Source: Angiostrongylus vasorum (taxonomy: Eukaryota > Nematoda > Chromadorea > Rhabditida > Metastrongylidae). Taken from it: DNA of 64,000 bases. The stretch is taken from positions 2,418,001-2,482,000 of the forward strand of contig JADANN010000364.1 of NCBI GenBank assembly GCA_018806985.1. Direction: 5' to 3'. The position numbers and the translations under genes are program-made. The notes under the pieces are model-generated. The model made no database searches. It saw only the letters and a list, made by a program, of their open reading frames with translations, and was not told the origin of the DNA. This document shows, in pieces, positions 34,061 to 45,963 of this stretch (position 1 is the stretch's first letter; each line of letters starts with the position of its first letter).

Positions 34061-35753
34061 GAGGGACAGCCATCCAGTAAGTTGACTGGTTTGAGCCACT
34101 AGATTCGTCAGCCTTACTGAGCATCTGAAATGTCTCTTGACATCTCAAGGACATCGGAAATTTCGCGCACGACTTAGGAAATACTGAAATAGTCGGAAAT
34201 ACTACTGGTACACAAAAGCTAGGTTGGACTCTTCATCACGTACGTCGCCCAGGGTGATCTGCTACACCTACGAAGAAAACACGAACATTCTGAGAAGAGC
34301 CAAAAAAAGTCAAGGCAGAGATGAATATTGTACAGCTTAAGAGAATGGTCCTCTAGAGGTTCAGACGATAGATGGATGACGATTTTCATGTTCAGAATTA
34401 CTACTTGAAACTCTGACTATATGTAAACTTAAACTGCAATAATAATTACATTTGTAACGCAAGCTGAACTCAGTTATATTGACACTCTCACAGCAATTTA
34501 GTTGTTGCAGAGTTTAAAAAACTAACTCGGCAACGAAGAATGAGCTCAGCATGGTTCCAAGAAAACTCGGTGACATGTCGTAGTTGAAGTAAACTCAGGT
34601 ATCAACCATTTTTATCTACTGAACTTTTCAGAAAACACCGTGTGAACATTCAGTTATTATTTTAAGGGCTCGGCTCGCACTGAGTTATTTTAGTAACAAA
34701 AAGGGGAAAACCGCACAACCGTAAGCCTACATTCGAAAGAATGCGCAGAATAGTCAACTTGAACAAGTTTGAAATCAGCTTCTTGTTATTTTAAAAAGAA
34801 TAATCCGACAAATAAGATTTCTGCAGTCTCAAATGTTTTCTGCAACAAATGCAAAACGTTCAAGTTAACTTGTCGGTGAAGCTTCCAATCCTATATTTTT
34901 ATACGCCAGAAACACACTGTTGTCTCAGTCTAAAGGACAAACTTCTTAATGACTGCGTAGAGTGCAACTAGGTGCACTCAGACTCAATAAAGTGAGTAGA
35001 GAGGTTAGAGCATTGCTTGGACTGTAAAGCATCGAAAAGCACTCTTGAACTCAAACTATGTAAATGCAACCAAAAACCGAAATGAAGGGGATCTAAAAGG
35101 AGTCGTTTAGGGTTGTACTAAGTGATTTCAGGGAAGAGTGCATTCAATTGAAGAGTATTTCTGATTTTAGTAAAGAAAATCATTTTTTTGCCAATTTTTT
35201 CAAGCCGACTCGAAAATCGGAGGAATAAACAAGAAGCGATTGAAAATTAGGCCGTTCTCTTCAAAACTACTGAATAGCACGCACACGTTGTTATAACTTG
35301 TTGTCGCTCAAGTGAATGATACTGTAGAGTTACACAATGGAAGCAAATTGCTAAGCCAATTTCATCACAGACGCAAAAAAAACACCCAATACTTGCAGAT
35401 ATCGCCGATTCCGGTGATTTTCGTTGTTAGCACTGCCTCCTTCTTTTTTGGCCCTCCCTCTTTAGCTTTACAGGAATATTCGTTGAACAAATTCTTTTTT
35501 AATATTCAACGTTAAGCAGACGCATCTCACACATTTATGATTTTAGTAGAGTTTAGAATGAAGCATCATCAATTAAAAGCTATCAAAGTATTCATACTCT
35601 AACGGTGTACATATCTATTCCACTACGGTAACATTCTGGACTTCATGAGAACAAGAATGTTCTGAAGACACTTGGGTTAACAAATTTCATCGCTTTCCAT
35701 TACAGAGGCCTGAACGCGTCACCTCGCTTCTTGCTGTCTCTCGTTCAACTTTT
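34061..35753. other. No gene recognised
   Basis: No exon or repeat that I can support in this AT-rich stretch. Confidence 0.4.
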
Positions 35754-36070
35754 CAGAAAACGTGTTTGATATGCCAGAACGGAGTGGTGGAATTCAAGTT
35801 GCTATTGAATTCATTGGATGAGTGAAGCGATTTTATCGACCGTTAACTCACCATAGATTTCTCTTTACAGCGTCAAATTTTGCCTTCAAAAATGGTGTCT
35901 ACTGGAAAACCTACGAACAGCATACTCAATATTTTAGCTTACCTTTACTGTACGGTAACGATAATAAAAGAAATGTCACAGATGTGATTGGAACATTTGA
36001 TGAAGTGATTCTAACGCTCAAAGCGAAATGTTTTCAACCTAAGAAAAATGCCAGTGCTCATACGAACTAA
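35754..36070 (+). CDS. Candidate two-exon 3' end, unidentified
   Basis: Two exon-like pieces are separated by a 49-base intron with GTGAAG and ctctttacag ends. The upstream frame KTCLICQNGVVEFKLLLNSL joins in phase to VKFCLQKWCLLENLRTAYSI and a stop. In another frame the second piece is open to the TAA at 36068 (SNFAFKNGVYWKTYEQHTQY, FSLPLLYGNDNKRNVTDVIG, TFDEVILTLKAKC). Both frames read plausibly, only one can be right, and neither matches a family I know. Confidence 0.28.
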
Positions 36071-37097
36071 AAAACAATTTTGGAAAATAGTTTCAAAGAG
36101 ATTTCGGAATTCTTTTCAGAGCGATTTTGAACCGACTCCACTTTGGAAATCATTTCCGCGGCAGCATTGCTCATTGTTCTCCTCACTGTTCCCCCTCACG
36201 CTAATTCACAATACAGCCGTTCTAAGCATCTATCCCTGCTCTTTATGCTTTCACCACTTCTTCACCTTGACAAAAACGCAGTAAAAAGATGAAAAGAGTG
36301 GAAGGAGGGAAAAACATGCATTAGCCAAATTTGACATAACCTTTCTACATAACATGACCTGCCCTACTCCAATGAAGATTTAGCAGTGAGAAATGTTATT
36401 CAAGTTAGCAGAAGAAAATCTAAGCATATGCAGGAAATACGCAATATTATTGGTTTGCTTAGGCTGGATGGATCGTACTCGCTTCCTGGAAGAAGAAAAG
36501 TCCGATTTTTCCTAGACTGATATCCAAGATGAATTCGAAGAATTTCTAAAACATTAACTATCAAAAAAAGTTCGTCATCTTGATTTTATATTACACCTGC
36601 CCCTGAAATATTCATCGAGCTTATCGTTGGAATTTTCATGAGCACAAGAGCACTGCTATCCACATGCAATTGGAAAAAATTGTAGTGAACTCAATGTCTC
36701 TTCGTGAGAAAAAACTTGACGGCGAGGAATGACGAAAACCTGCACAGGCGACGGAGCTTTGAGATGACGAGGCCTCATTAGTGTGTACAAATCCATAGAA
36801 TAATTCACCACGAACTATTTGCGAGCACTTTTCACTTTGGATAAGTTATTCGCCAATGCTGAAATGATTTCCCCGAAATAGCAAGCATAGAATTTATTTT
36901 TGGCTGAGAGCGCGATAGAAAAATTGCGCATAAAAAAGCTGTTCAATGATTTTCGTGAAAAAAGGACATTTTCTTAGGAATAAAGTTCCGCGTTTGGAAA
37001 AAGTGCTAGGAAAACAAAGTTTAGCTCGCTAATATATACCAAAGGCATTAATAAGGATTAATGTGTTCCTCATTTCTTGTTTCACACTGAAAGGGGT
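36071..37097. other. No gene recognised
   Basis: Nothing supported. Confidence 0.4.
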
Positions 37098-37470
37098 GAA
37101 TAGCACAGTGCAGTGATGTCCGCCATCACGAGCATGGTCCTAGTTCGATTCCGCTCTGGGTGAACCAAGCCTCTCATCCTTCCGGGGTCGGAAAATTGGT
37201 AGCGGACCTATCTGGGAAAAAAAAATCACTTTCCGCAATCCAACTGGGAACGCTCCAGCCCGGCTATCTTAGAGCTCCAGGAGAACTGCTCGATCAGCAT
37301 TCTACGACATTCAAGATGAAATGGAAATCCTCAAGCAGCAACCGAAGCCACACCTAAAAGTTGGAAGATCTTCTTATACAACTGATGCGAGGAAACGAAT
37401 CGAATGTGAGAAGTGGTGGGATCCGCCCAGTAGACGTGAAGACGGGTCATGTAAAAAAAATAAATAAAAT
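37098..37470 (+). mobile_element. SINE-B, full-length copy with A-rich tail
   Basis: The clearest plus-strand copy. Head 'tagcacagtgcagtgatgtc', B-box-like 'tagttcgattccgctc', shared block 'tccggggtcggaaaattggt', tail 'acgacattcaagatgaaatg' and 'cctcaagcagcaaccgaagc', end 'gggtcatgt' followed by 'aaaaaaaataaataaaataa', as expected of a retroposed RNA. Confidence 0.88.
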
Positions 37471-38432
37471 AAAATATGTGCCACAGGCTCTAATTAGGAT
37501 TAATGTGCTCTCTATTTTATGTCTCACACTGATGATAATCATATTTTTGCCCAATAGCCTTAATTTAATGTCAACCTGTTTCACATTTAATCCCGCTAAT
37601 CATCGAAAAAAAGGAGTGGCCTTAATAACTTTGTCTCCATTAATCGTGCATCAACATAGTCTCAGATGCACTTTTTTGACAAAAACATCGAATTACTTCT
37701 CATCTATCCTAGCTCAACGATAACCGCTTCCTGTAAATCGCTGTTTGACGCTAAGTAGCACTCTCCGGCACCGATGAAATAGCAGTTCATGAGGGACAAG
37801 TATCTCGAAGAATGCTCTCTTATAGAAGATCTAGACGCCGTTTCTCCAGAATAGTGATGATTTATTGTTAGTTCTGCATTGTACTTGGCTTTCTGTTATG
37901 TCCTTTGGGCGTTACTGATGGCAAGAAGTTAGCGAAAAAAAGCTGCGGGAATAAACTTCGAGGATTAGGTCAGTAAGCAGAGCTTCCCAGCAAAGCACCA
38001 ACATTCGCTTACAAATAATCATTACAGTCTACACAGGTGAACTGTCCAATGAAGAAGAACTTTGCAATGTTTAGAATACTGCCTTTGAATAGCGATTATC
38101 GATCTTCGGAGATATTGTAATATGAAAACTCATCCCTTAGTCCTCCTTCACTCTTCGTAAATAATTCTAGAAAGTGTCTTAAAACCTTACTTGCAACTTA
38201 TTCTACAATCTGCAAGAATTTCAACATCTGGGTTTCTTGACGGTCACTAGCAGTTTCAACATTTAAATGTATTCTAATCCATAATGGTGTGCACTTATTT
38301 GACAGAAATGTTAACCTGCAAGACCACCTCATGTGTAATTGGTGAGTTGTTTAGGAGATGGAAAGTACGACGGCATGCAATTCGAGGCCTCCTATTAGAC
38401 GAATACTTTGTAACTTTCAAAAAGGTTCACAT
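37471..38432. other. No gene recognised
   Basis: No supported exon; frames below 130 codons without splice context. Confidence 0.35.
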
Positions 38433-38521
38433 TCAAAGACTTTTTTCAATCCTTGCAAATTCTCGTGTAGAAACATGCCGTTCCTCATGCTCGATAAGCC
38501 ATTGGAATTCAAGGGAAGTGA
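38433..38521 (-). CDS. Candidate terminal exon, unidentified
   Basis: On the minus strand a 'cccctag' acceptor precedes TSLEFQWLIEHEERHVSTRE, then FARIEKSL and TGA at 38433. An upstream frame near 38640-38580 (CGHPEGSAEVRHTFNEANRT) also reads like protein. Both may belong to an old gene or element; no family recognised. Confidence 0.22.
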
Positions 38522-38724
38522 CTAGGGGTGACGATGCATGTTCGAGGGACTTGATGATTAACATATTACTGATGTCTCAAAAAGTACGATTTGCTTCGTT
38601 AAAGGTGTGTCGAACTTCAGCACTTCCCTCTGGATGCCCACAATGTATTTCTATGACAGAATAATAAAAAAGAATGGACCATATTTTCACTTTTGCAAGC
38701 TATCACACAGATGATGCAGTTTGT

Positions 38725-39060
38725 CACAAAACGCAACTGGTCCAACCTCGCTCAGGCCTCTCTAAGCCTTCCATTTTTTAGAATCAACAAAGTTTATGCC
38801 AAACTTGTCTGGACAAACTCACTCCTCCAATCCACGTTGGGACGTCCCAGCAGGGCTATCCGACAACTCTAGAGAGAATCGGCGCCAAGCATTCAACCAC
38901 ATTCAAAATGAAGACAAGAACCTTAAACGGCAGCCGAACACATGAGCAAAAAAAACTGGGGGGACCTCTGGGAATGATGGACGCTAGGAAAAGAACCAAA
39001 GATAAGAAATATTGAGATGCACACAGTAGATGTAACGACGGGTTGTGTTTAAAAAGATCC
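38725..39060 (+). mobile_element. SINE-B, diverged copy
   Basis: Central block 'gtttatgccaaacttgtctg', tail 'accacattcaaaatgaagac', 'ggcagccgaaca' and 'gatgcacacagtagatgtaa'. The tRNA-like head is badly decayed. Confidence 0.65.
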
Positions 39061-39540
39061 GCTAGTTTTGTCAGAGTCATGTAGAACATACGACATGTGA
39101 AAAGAGAAAAGAAAAAAGAAAAGCCTTTGCTGCTGAGAGCGAAAAAAATTTAAGTGGCTAAGCACTCAGCAGTATACTACACATTTCTACCATTTTCGTG
39201 AGATTAATATCATTGTTTAAGCGTAATAACGTAAATAACGTAATAATTTGTGACTCTTTCAATCAACTGCTCGATTTACATAAAGGTCAAAGAAAGTGAG
39301 TTCGTAAATCAGAAGATAAAAGATTTGATAATGGAATAAACTGAATCATTGAATCATTAAGTCAGATAAATTGAATAAGGTTAGACCGGCTAACAACTTT
39401 CTCATCTGATGAAGTGTTTAGAATTGTTGTAGTGAATGTTGAGAGAACAGCAGAGAATCGCTTCATTCTCCTATAAATTGCGGATGACGGAGCCCAGCAA
39501 AAAGCTTAGCGAAGTAGTCAGATAAATAAAGAAAGGCTAA
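39061..39540. other. No gene recognised
   Basis: Purine-rich start (aaaagagaaaagaaaaaaga), then AT-rich sequence. No exon. Confidence 0.4.
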
Positions 39541-39813
39541 AGAATGAAGCTCTCAGCGTTGATCAATCCCTGAAGAAGGCGCCATGCATTCGCCTTCATT
39601 AAGCATTATTGGAGGTGATTGAATGCATGTCTGGCCTTTACAATGACTCGCGGTGGCCTATCGATGAATTAAGCTAGTGCTGCTGTCGTTTCAGACAAGT
39701 GTTGTCCCAATTTGCCGACCCTGGAGGTATAGAAGGCTTGGTGGGCCATGGTCGCGAGAATCGATTCCACATGTGTGTCGCAGGGCGCCTCTGACCACTG
39801 CGCCACAGATTCG
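39541..39813 (-). mobile_element. SINE-A, full-length copy
   Basis: Complete copy in reverse. It has the A-box-like 'tggcgcagtggtcagaggcg' at the right end, central block with 'aaattgggacaacacttgtc', and left end 'cgctgagagcttcatt'. Confidence 0.82.
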
Positions 39814-40803
39814 TTAAAAATAAAAAAAACGTAACGAGAACAAAATTGAAGGAAAATTGGTGCCGAATTTTTTCCCAGTTATAGGAGTGCCAGTTATCAC
39901 TGCCTTCAAATATTTAAGTGTTAGTACGAAGCCATCCTAAAACAGAAGGAAAAAGACAATTGTGAATAAAACGCAGAATAAGCTTTAAAGAATAGAGGTA
40001 GTTCTCATCTCTATCGAAAGGAGATAGTCATTAATAGCACAAAAACTGAATACGAATATGCAGTTAAAAATCCCATATGATGATAATAACATCTATAAAC
40101 GAGGAAAAAGAGTGAGATAATGACGGACGAGGAAATAACGTTTGCCTAACACCTACCTATCTTTACCTTACAAGCTTTAGATTCTCATTCGTACACGTTC
40201 ATTAGTAGAAAATGAGAGGGCGAAAAAAAGCAAGCAAAACTCGAGAGCGAAAAGACGTCCAAGACGTCGCGAGAGTTCGATCTTAGTTGGAAACTATGAG
40301 GAATAAGAGACAAACGATGTCTTGAAGCGAAGTTGCGTTAAAACAGCGAGAAGATGCAGCTACCCTTTCCATGCTGCCATGAAGTAGTGGCCTTCGTGGT
40401 AAAAAGCTGGACACCTGAAAACTGGAAAACTGAGTTGTTTGTTGGCAGCTGTCTGAGGAAAATGTTTGCAATAGCAATTTTAAATATCCCTTATTTTATC
40501 GTAAACAACTCCAGCGAAGCCTTATTTCTGAAATAGAAAAAATCCTGGCGCTTTTTGTTTTTTAGGGTTTTGGAAATTATTTTAGTGAGATTTTGAGCAC
40601 TTATTCGCCGCCCACCCCTTTTTTTTTCTCATGCCACCAAGGACCTCGATTTGTGCTTCGAACCTGCAATGATCGTTTCCGGGGATCACGTGCCATCCAT
40701 AACACCGACTGAAGCCCTTGCGTGTTTTTTACCCTATCCGAGCTATCATCAATAACTCGCTAAAAATGAGTGGTTTGAGGAATAGAAAATCTGATGTTCT
40801 GAG
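39814..40803. other. No gene recognised
   Basis: No exon supported. Confidence 0.4.
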
Positions 40804-40856
40804 TTTTGCTCATATCTAAGCATCATTTTGGTTATAATTCACTGTTATTTCTTCAG
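40804..40856 (+). mobile_element. SINE-C tail fragment
   Basis: 'catatctaagcatcat' then 'tttggttataattcac' match the 3' half of SINE-C. It adjoins the Penelope-type repeat. Confidence 0.45.
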
Positions 40857-41159
40857 TGAGCAAACACGAGGCTAGTATAATATTATAGCATTTATTATAA
40901 TAGCTGATGTTTTGGCGGTTTCGCCTTCTTCAGGGCCTGAAAAGGTCAAATTTGCATGGAATCTACTCGGCAAAACACTTTCATAACCTTAGCAGATAAG
41001 GCTTAGTACGTAAATTTGCAATCGCACAATAAACAGCTTCTTCTAAACAACCACCGTTTTGTTCGTTGTAAGTCTTCCAGTTAATTGGTGGAGAGCAGCC
41101 GCACAGGGGTATAACATTGGCCAGGACGTGCGTGGGTCAGGTTATAGAATCAGCCTGAG
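40857..41159 (-). mobile_element. 3' flank / terminal repeat of the Penelope-like element
   Basis: On the minus strand this lies directly after the GIY-YIG coding remnant and carries the hammerhead-like core. Further on, 'cctcgtgtttgctcac' is shared with the repeats flanking the H2A pseudogene ('cctcgtgtttgctcaac'). This position ties that repeat family to Penelope-like elements. Confidence 0.6.
40902..40933 (-). ncRNA. Hammerhead-ribozyme-like core next to Penelope-like element
   Basis: Minus strand: CTGAAGA, extra A, GGCG, loop, CGCC (an intact four-base stem II), then AAAAC in place of GAAAC, and ATCAGC in place of GTCAGC. The last changes would abolish cleavage, so this copy is a relic. 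Its location about 230 bases past the Penelope-like frame is what makes the family assignment. Confidence 0.4.
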
Positions 41160-42120
41160 TTATGGCGTTAGGTCACGCGTAATCACGAGGCTCTCTTCCT
41201 TGCGGCTCATTTTTGAATTTTTTTAAATTAATCCAAAGTGCTTCAAGAATTTTACGCGCTGATGCTCTTTGGATTCCTGAAGCTAAGACAGTGTCTTTTT
41301 GCCTCAAAATCTTCTCCGTTATGTTTCTGAGTCGCGTACGCCCCTAGCAGTGCTTGGTTTCGATTGAAATTTGCCAACTAGATGTCCTTTCAACGGAACG
41401 CAGAGTGGCCTACCCGTTTGGCCAACATATTCGTGGTTGCACGCTTTACAACAGACGAGATATACTATACCCGAACTCACGCAATCGCCATTTTTACATT
41501 TGGCACATTATGCAATTTTTCGTTCTACACAGACGGCGATACATGATGGGCTACAGACTAGCAGGCGTCTTAGAGTGTCCGGTGGAATTTCTATCACTGT
41601 TACCGATTTCTCTAGAACGGTCGAACGTTTTATAATTGCACTCATTTCGTTCGAAATACAGGATATGATGAACGGGACTTTATTCTCGCTACAATTATCG
41701 TTTAAGGGCGTGGTTTTCACTCTACGTCTATCCCGAGGAGCTACAGTTTCGTAGCTATTCGAAACTGCTTTTTGCCTCGCCGGTTTCAAGGATTCTCCCT
41801 TCTGCTCTACTCCTGTGCACACGTTGATGGCTGTTGGAAACATATTTCCTACAAGCGCCCTTTTGGTGTGTGAAGAGTGAGAGTAGAGGTGATGAACTAC
41901 TACTTTCTACTTAGCTTTCGGTACTTTGTAATGTAGCTGTTTTGGGATAGGTTAATTTGGACGTTCAGGAAGGGAAGCCAGTTCTCCTTATTTTCTCTCG
42001 GGTGAAGGTTATATACTCTGACTGGTCCATCAATAACTTGCAGCCTCCTCTAGCGTGGAGCAGACGACAAAATAATTGTCGATATATCTACAGCAGAGTA
42101 ATGATCGGAGATCGATCATT
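41160..42120 (-). mobile_element. Penelope-like element remnant with GIY-YIG endonuclease
   Basis: Reads from 42120 down. First comes the end of the reverse transcriptase (CRYIDNYFVVCSTLEEAASY, where YIDN stands for the catalytic Y-DD box), then WLPFLNVQINLSQNSYITKY-like sequence in another frame. A 111-codon frame follows (MFPTAINVCTGVEQKGESLK ... VPFIISCISNEMSAIIKRS ... EIPPDTLRRLLV). At 41505-41398 it shows KCKNGDCVSSGIVYLVCCKA, CNHEYVGQTGRPL, the G-(I/V)-Y...Y-V/I-G core of GIY-YIG nucleases with its CxxC-type cysteines. The C-terminal ARKILEALWINL segment is near 41240. Several frameshifts and a lost second Asp show it is dead. Penelope-like elements are telomerase-related retroelements that insert with this nuclease. 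Confidence 0.85.
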
Positions 42121-42137
42121 GATGCTTCCACCTGGTG

Positions 42138-42199
42138 TATAACGTTCTATTTACTGCCGAACGTGTGACTAGTTAATAGGCAGTAAATAGAAGGTTATA
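42138..42199. repeat. Short perfect-looking hairpin (21-base arms)
   Basis: Arms 42138-42158 and 42179-42199 are complementary at 20 of 21 positions around a 20-base loop. The right arm begins with the 'ggcagtaaata' that opens a SINE-C copy, so the hairpin sits at the junction of SINE-C and the Penelope-like element. Confidence 0.75.
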
Positions 42200-42480
42200 A
42201 TTGTGATTCTGAATACAGCTTAATTGGGTTCAATGCCGATTTGTGCTCTCCTGATCAAATTCGTTGATGGATGATTGCTGATGACACTGATAGATAGAAA
42301 ACTAACTAAGAGAAAGGCGAAACGAAGGACCTGCATGGTGTGCTGGTGACTTCGATCCCTCCCACCCAAGCACACGTGGTCCGGAGTTTTGCAAATATCT
42401 CGGCATCATTTTCGTTGCAATTCATAACACCCTGACGTGAAAAGTTGTAGTGGACAGTAATAAAGGTTAACACTATTACC
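42200..42480 (+). mobile_element. SINE-C, near full-length copy
   Basis: 'gggttcaatgccgatttgtg', 'aggcgaaacgaaggacctgc', tRNA-like head 'atggtgtgctggtg', 'gttttgcaaatatctcggca', end 'cagtaataaaggttaacac'. Confidence 0.75.
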
Positions 42481-43288
42481 TAAGTTCTTTTTTAAGTGTA
42501 GGTGGACGTGGAATGTAACTGGAAGAAGTTTTCGTTTATCGTTCTGGTGAAACAAATCTGGTTTGCGCTAAAGAAACTAGTTAAGTCGTACTAATTGTCA
42601 CCGCCACACCGTTTCTGATGGGTGTTTTTGAGTGTTAACCTGCAACGTACAGCAGAGTGGCTTCATTTAACACTCCATCACCCACATTGTTGAGAACACC
42701 GACATTTCCTTTTAGATGATCAACTATGAGTAGTCGAAACCCAGCGATTACCGCGTTCACAAAAGAAAACTATTGACAAGATGAGTGAATCTCTTTCTGA
42801 TTAACGAAGTTAGACGACCAACTGCTACGGCTATCTGAGAAAGCCCTGACAAAGTCACTTTAAGATTTCAAAGAAAACAACTCTATCAATATCAAAATGC
42901 CTTAAATAATTGGTATGCCTAATACTCTAAACCACGACGTTGGATTATGAAAGGACTAAAAAGTGGCCAAATCTTCAGTTGAAAAAAGATTTTGCTAAAC
43001 CCGGGAAAAGAACCACACTAATCGGAACGAAAACGCTGACAAAGTGCTTCTGATTTTGTAACTGGAATGATCCATGCTAACTACCGAAGTTGATGCTCTC
43101 CTAAATGCTCACGGTAACACAAAAAATCAAATGATCTTCTTATCAGTAAGAGTAACGACAAGCACAAACTAGGCGGAAAAAAGCTTTACGTGAAAGAAGG
43201 ATCTGGTGCACTTATACCGGTGTCGCAGGCTTTGCTGCACACATATTCTTGGCATGATATTGTTCCCTTATGTACTTTGTTCTACATA
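42481..43288. other. No gene recognised
   Basis: No supported exon or repeat. Confidence 0.4.
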
Positions 43289-43510
43289 GCCCGTCTTCAC
43301 ATCTATTGCACAGATCCCAGCACTTGTATTTCATTCGTTTCCACGCTCTCCGTCATCACCGGACGGACTCGAACTTTGCGTATGGGTAAGGCAGTACTTT
43401 GAGGGTTTTTTGTGTTCAATATGAATGTTGTTGAATGCTGGTCAGTCGGTTTCCGTGGAGTCCTGGGATAGCCGTGTTAGGGTGTTCTGATGTGGATCGG
43501 AGGGAGTGAG
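43289..43510 (-). mobile_element. SINE-B, 5' truncated
   Basis: Contains the tail ('tgcacagatcccagcact' in reverse) and the section with 'ttgaatgctggtcagtcg', but stops before the central block and head. Confidence 0.7.
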
Positions 43511-44279
43511 CCGTTCAACAGTAACAAGCCATTTATTGTTGTTACGAGCAAATTATGTTTTGATTAACCTAGGGAAAAAAACCCCCATATACAAAAAAGA
43601 TGTAGTATCCCAAATGTCTAGTGCTTTTGTTAAAGTCGTCAAGCGGTGGAACTACTAGTGGAAGACAATCAAATCTCGCGCTGCGAGAGATATCATCAGC
43701 ACTGGGGAGGGAGATTTATTGCTCAGTGCCTACAACGCAAAACAAACAATTATTTACTCTTATGTGTATCAAGGACTACATTTTCGAAATCAGTTGTAAT
43801 AAGCGCTTCTCAACCGATTGGATTCAGTGAAACGCGTTCTGTGGGCAGAAAATGATCCTGAACAAGACGCTGTATGGTAAGAGTTATTGTCAGGGACTTA
43901 AACAAAACGAACAGCCGCTGAAGGTGAACAGAGAAGCAGCATGTTTGCAATGAAAGATTAAGACGAGTGAAAGCGCACTCGCCTCGGCTACTGCCCACAA
44001 TATGTGCTTTTTGTGGAAATTACATTTTTGAATCAAAGGAGAATCGAATCATGTGGGCCACTGAGAATCACCTAATGAGTGGACACATGCGGAGGTCGAG
44101 CATTTCCTCACAAGCAGATGGGAGCCTCCCTGACTCGTAGCATTATCTTTCTGCAATGCATCTGATTACCCATTCCTGCGTGTAAAGAATGGATTCAGCC
44201 ACAAAGTGGAAAATAACTCTTGTCATCTCCCAAGGAGGAAAAAACTAGTCGTTACGAATAAGTTCTGAACAAAATTAGT
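43511..44279. other. No gene recognised
   Basis: Frames of about 70 codons only; none supported. Confidence 0.4.
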
Positions 44280-44700
44280 TAATTACATGACTTGCGAGTA
44301 ATGGATGACGTGAACCAGGACTTGAAGATTGCACTGATTGCCTCAAAGTTGTCAAGGGAAGGAATTTCGACCAGTCTCTTCGTTACCAGTTGCAGACGAG
44401 AGGAACGTTGAAATTAGATCCGACAGCAGCAAATTTAATAAATAAATGTCAGACCTTTGCTCGGCTTTCTAAAGGGCAGGAGAATTAAAGCAGGGATTCC
44501 TACCAAAACTTCCTATGTGCTGATGATGTCATCATTTTCCGATTACTACTGAAGCAGAAGCGGTACTTAAAGAGCTAAACGAAGATTGTAATAACAGAAC
44601 TCAAAAGAAAACAGAATGATACGCATTTCACGAAAACCTGGGGCATGATGAGAAAAACAATGTAATGGACGTTATCAGTGGACGACCAAAGATGCATGGA
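44280..44700 (+). mobile_element. RTE-type LINE remnant (around the catalytic box)
   Basis: Near 44515 a frame reads FLCADDVIIF, the diverged 'FADDIVL' box of the reverse transcriptase. In the next frame EAEAVLKELNEDCNNRTQKK resembles the following 'EAETMLNELNEAGKRIG' helix. Confidence 0.55.
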
Positions 44701-45963
44701 AGAGTAATTTCGCTGAAGAAGAGAGCAGTATGGGAAACCAAGCGGCCTTTTTATGTAGCCATGGGCTAAATGAGGGAAAAGCCCTGAACAAAAACTTCTC
44801 GCTCACACATTTTACTCGAAACTTCCTAGCACCCCCTAACCAGTAAAATATTCTGCAAAATATCCTATCGCAAATGCATTCAAAGTGATGAATAGTCTTT
44901 CCATGAGCAAATAGTGAGTTCCAAACAATATTTGTCCAGGTCACTATAGTCCGTGAATTATTTATTTGCAACTGAAAAGGCTCTATAGAGGCGACAACAT
45001 GTAATGAGCCCAATTTGGGTGATCTATAAGCTGCAGGGTAATTTCTTAAGTTATGTGCTGCTGTCAAACTAAAGAGGAACGCTGGTGAACAGTCAACAGT
45101 TCGACATGACATAGTATTGCTAAAAGTGTCTCAACAAAAGTCATTACCTTATTTGAAAAGTAAAACAAAGAGCCACGACTTTAAAAAGTGAGATATAGCG
45201 CTGCTTTTAGGTCCTATAGAAAATAATCTGTCGATTATATACGAACAATCATATAGAATATCAGAAAACCTTAAAGAACAAAGCAAATTTATAGCGTTTA
45301 GCCACTTGTCATCTGAGCCTCATTGGCTCTCTGGTAAATGAATTTCACTCTGTTAAATTGCTTTCACTGATGTGAGCAGGTTTCTCCCTACAAGACCAGT
45401 TACCACAAGAAGAAAAACAAGCTCAAGTTTGAGATTTTCTCTAGATTTTGAGCAAATGGAGGACGTTGTAGAAGAGAACCACCACAACAACGAACATCCA
45501 TATCGAATTCTACTGTCTTATGTGACCGATTAAATGCACCTCCGAACTTGTTGTCGTGAAAACGATTCCCTCGGCCAATCTAAAGACCTCACTCATGTAT
45601 CTTCTGACCTAAACATTCGTTAGAATCCACGGATCAGATCCTTGCCAAGAAGTGCAATCGGTAGACATTTCTTTACTAAATGCTACCATTTTCTGGAGAC
45701 CTTTGGTTTTCCTCATTAAGATATTTCGGACGTATGACGGTGTCTTCAGAGGACCTCACTATTTGCGATTGCAGAGCTCGTTTTATGTATATCGTAGATT
45801 TAAGGTGTATTTTCGACTCTTTCTAAAAATTTAGTTCCAAACGAACTCAGAAATAGAGAAACATTTCTGAAAAAATCGTATGTGTTCCTAAATCTCTTAT
45901 AGACGTCTCTCTCATTCTCAACACCTCAAGTACTCAAATTTTTTTTAAAAAAATTTTCACATG
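44701..45963. other. No gene recognised
   Basis: A 145-codon minus frame (44675-45112) is rejected as coding. No exon otherwise. Confidence 0.4.

Noticed and set aside
41354..41754. Plus-strand frames of 93 and 127 codons
   Set aside because: They are antisense to the Penelope-like GIY-YIG and linker region, which makes clear sense on the minus strand.
44675..45112. 145-codon minus-strand frame, the longest in the window
   Set aside because: No motif, no splice context, and it lies antisense to the end of an RTE remnant.
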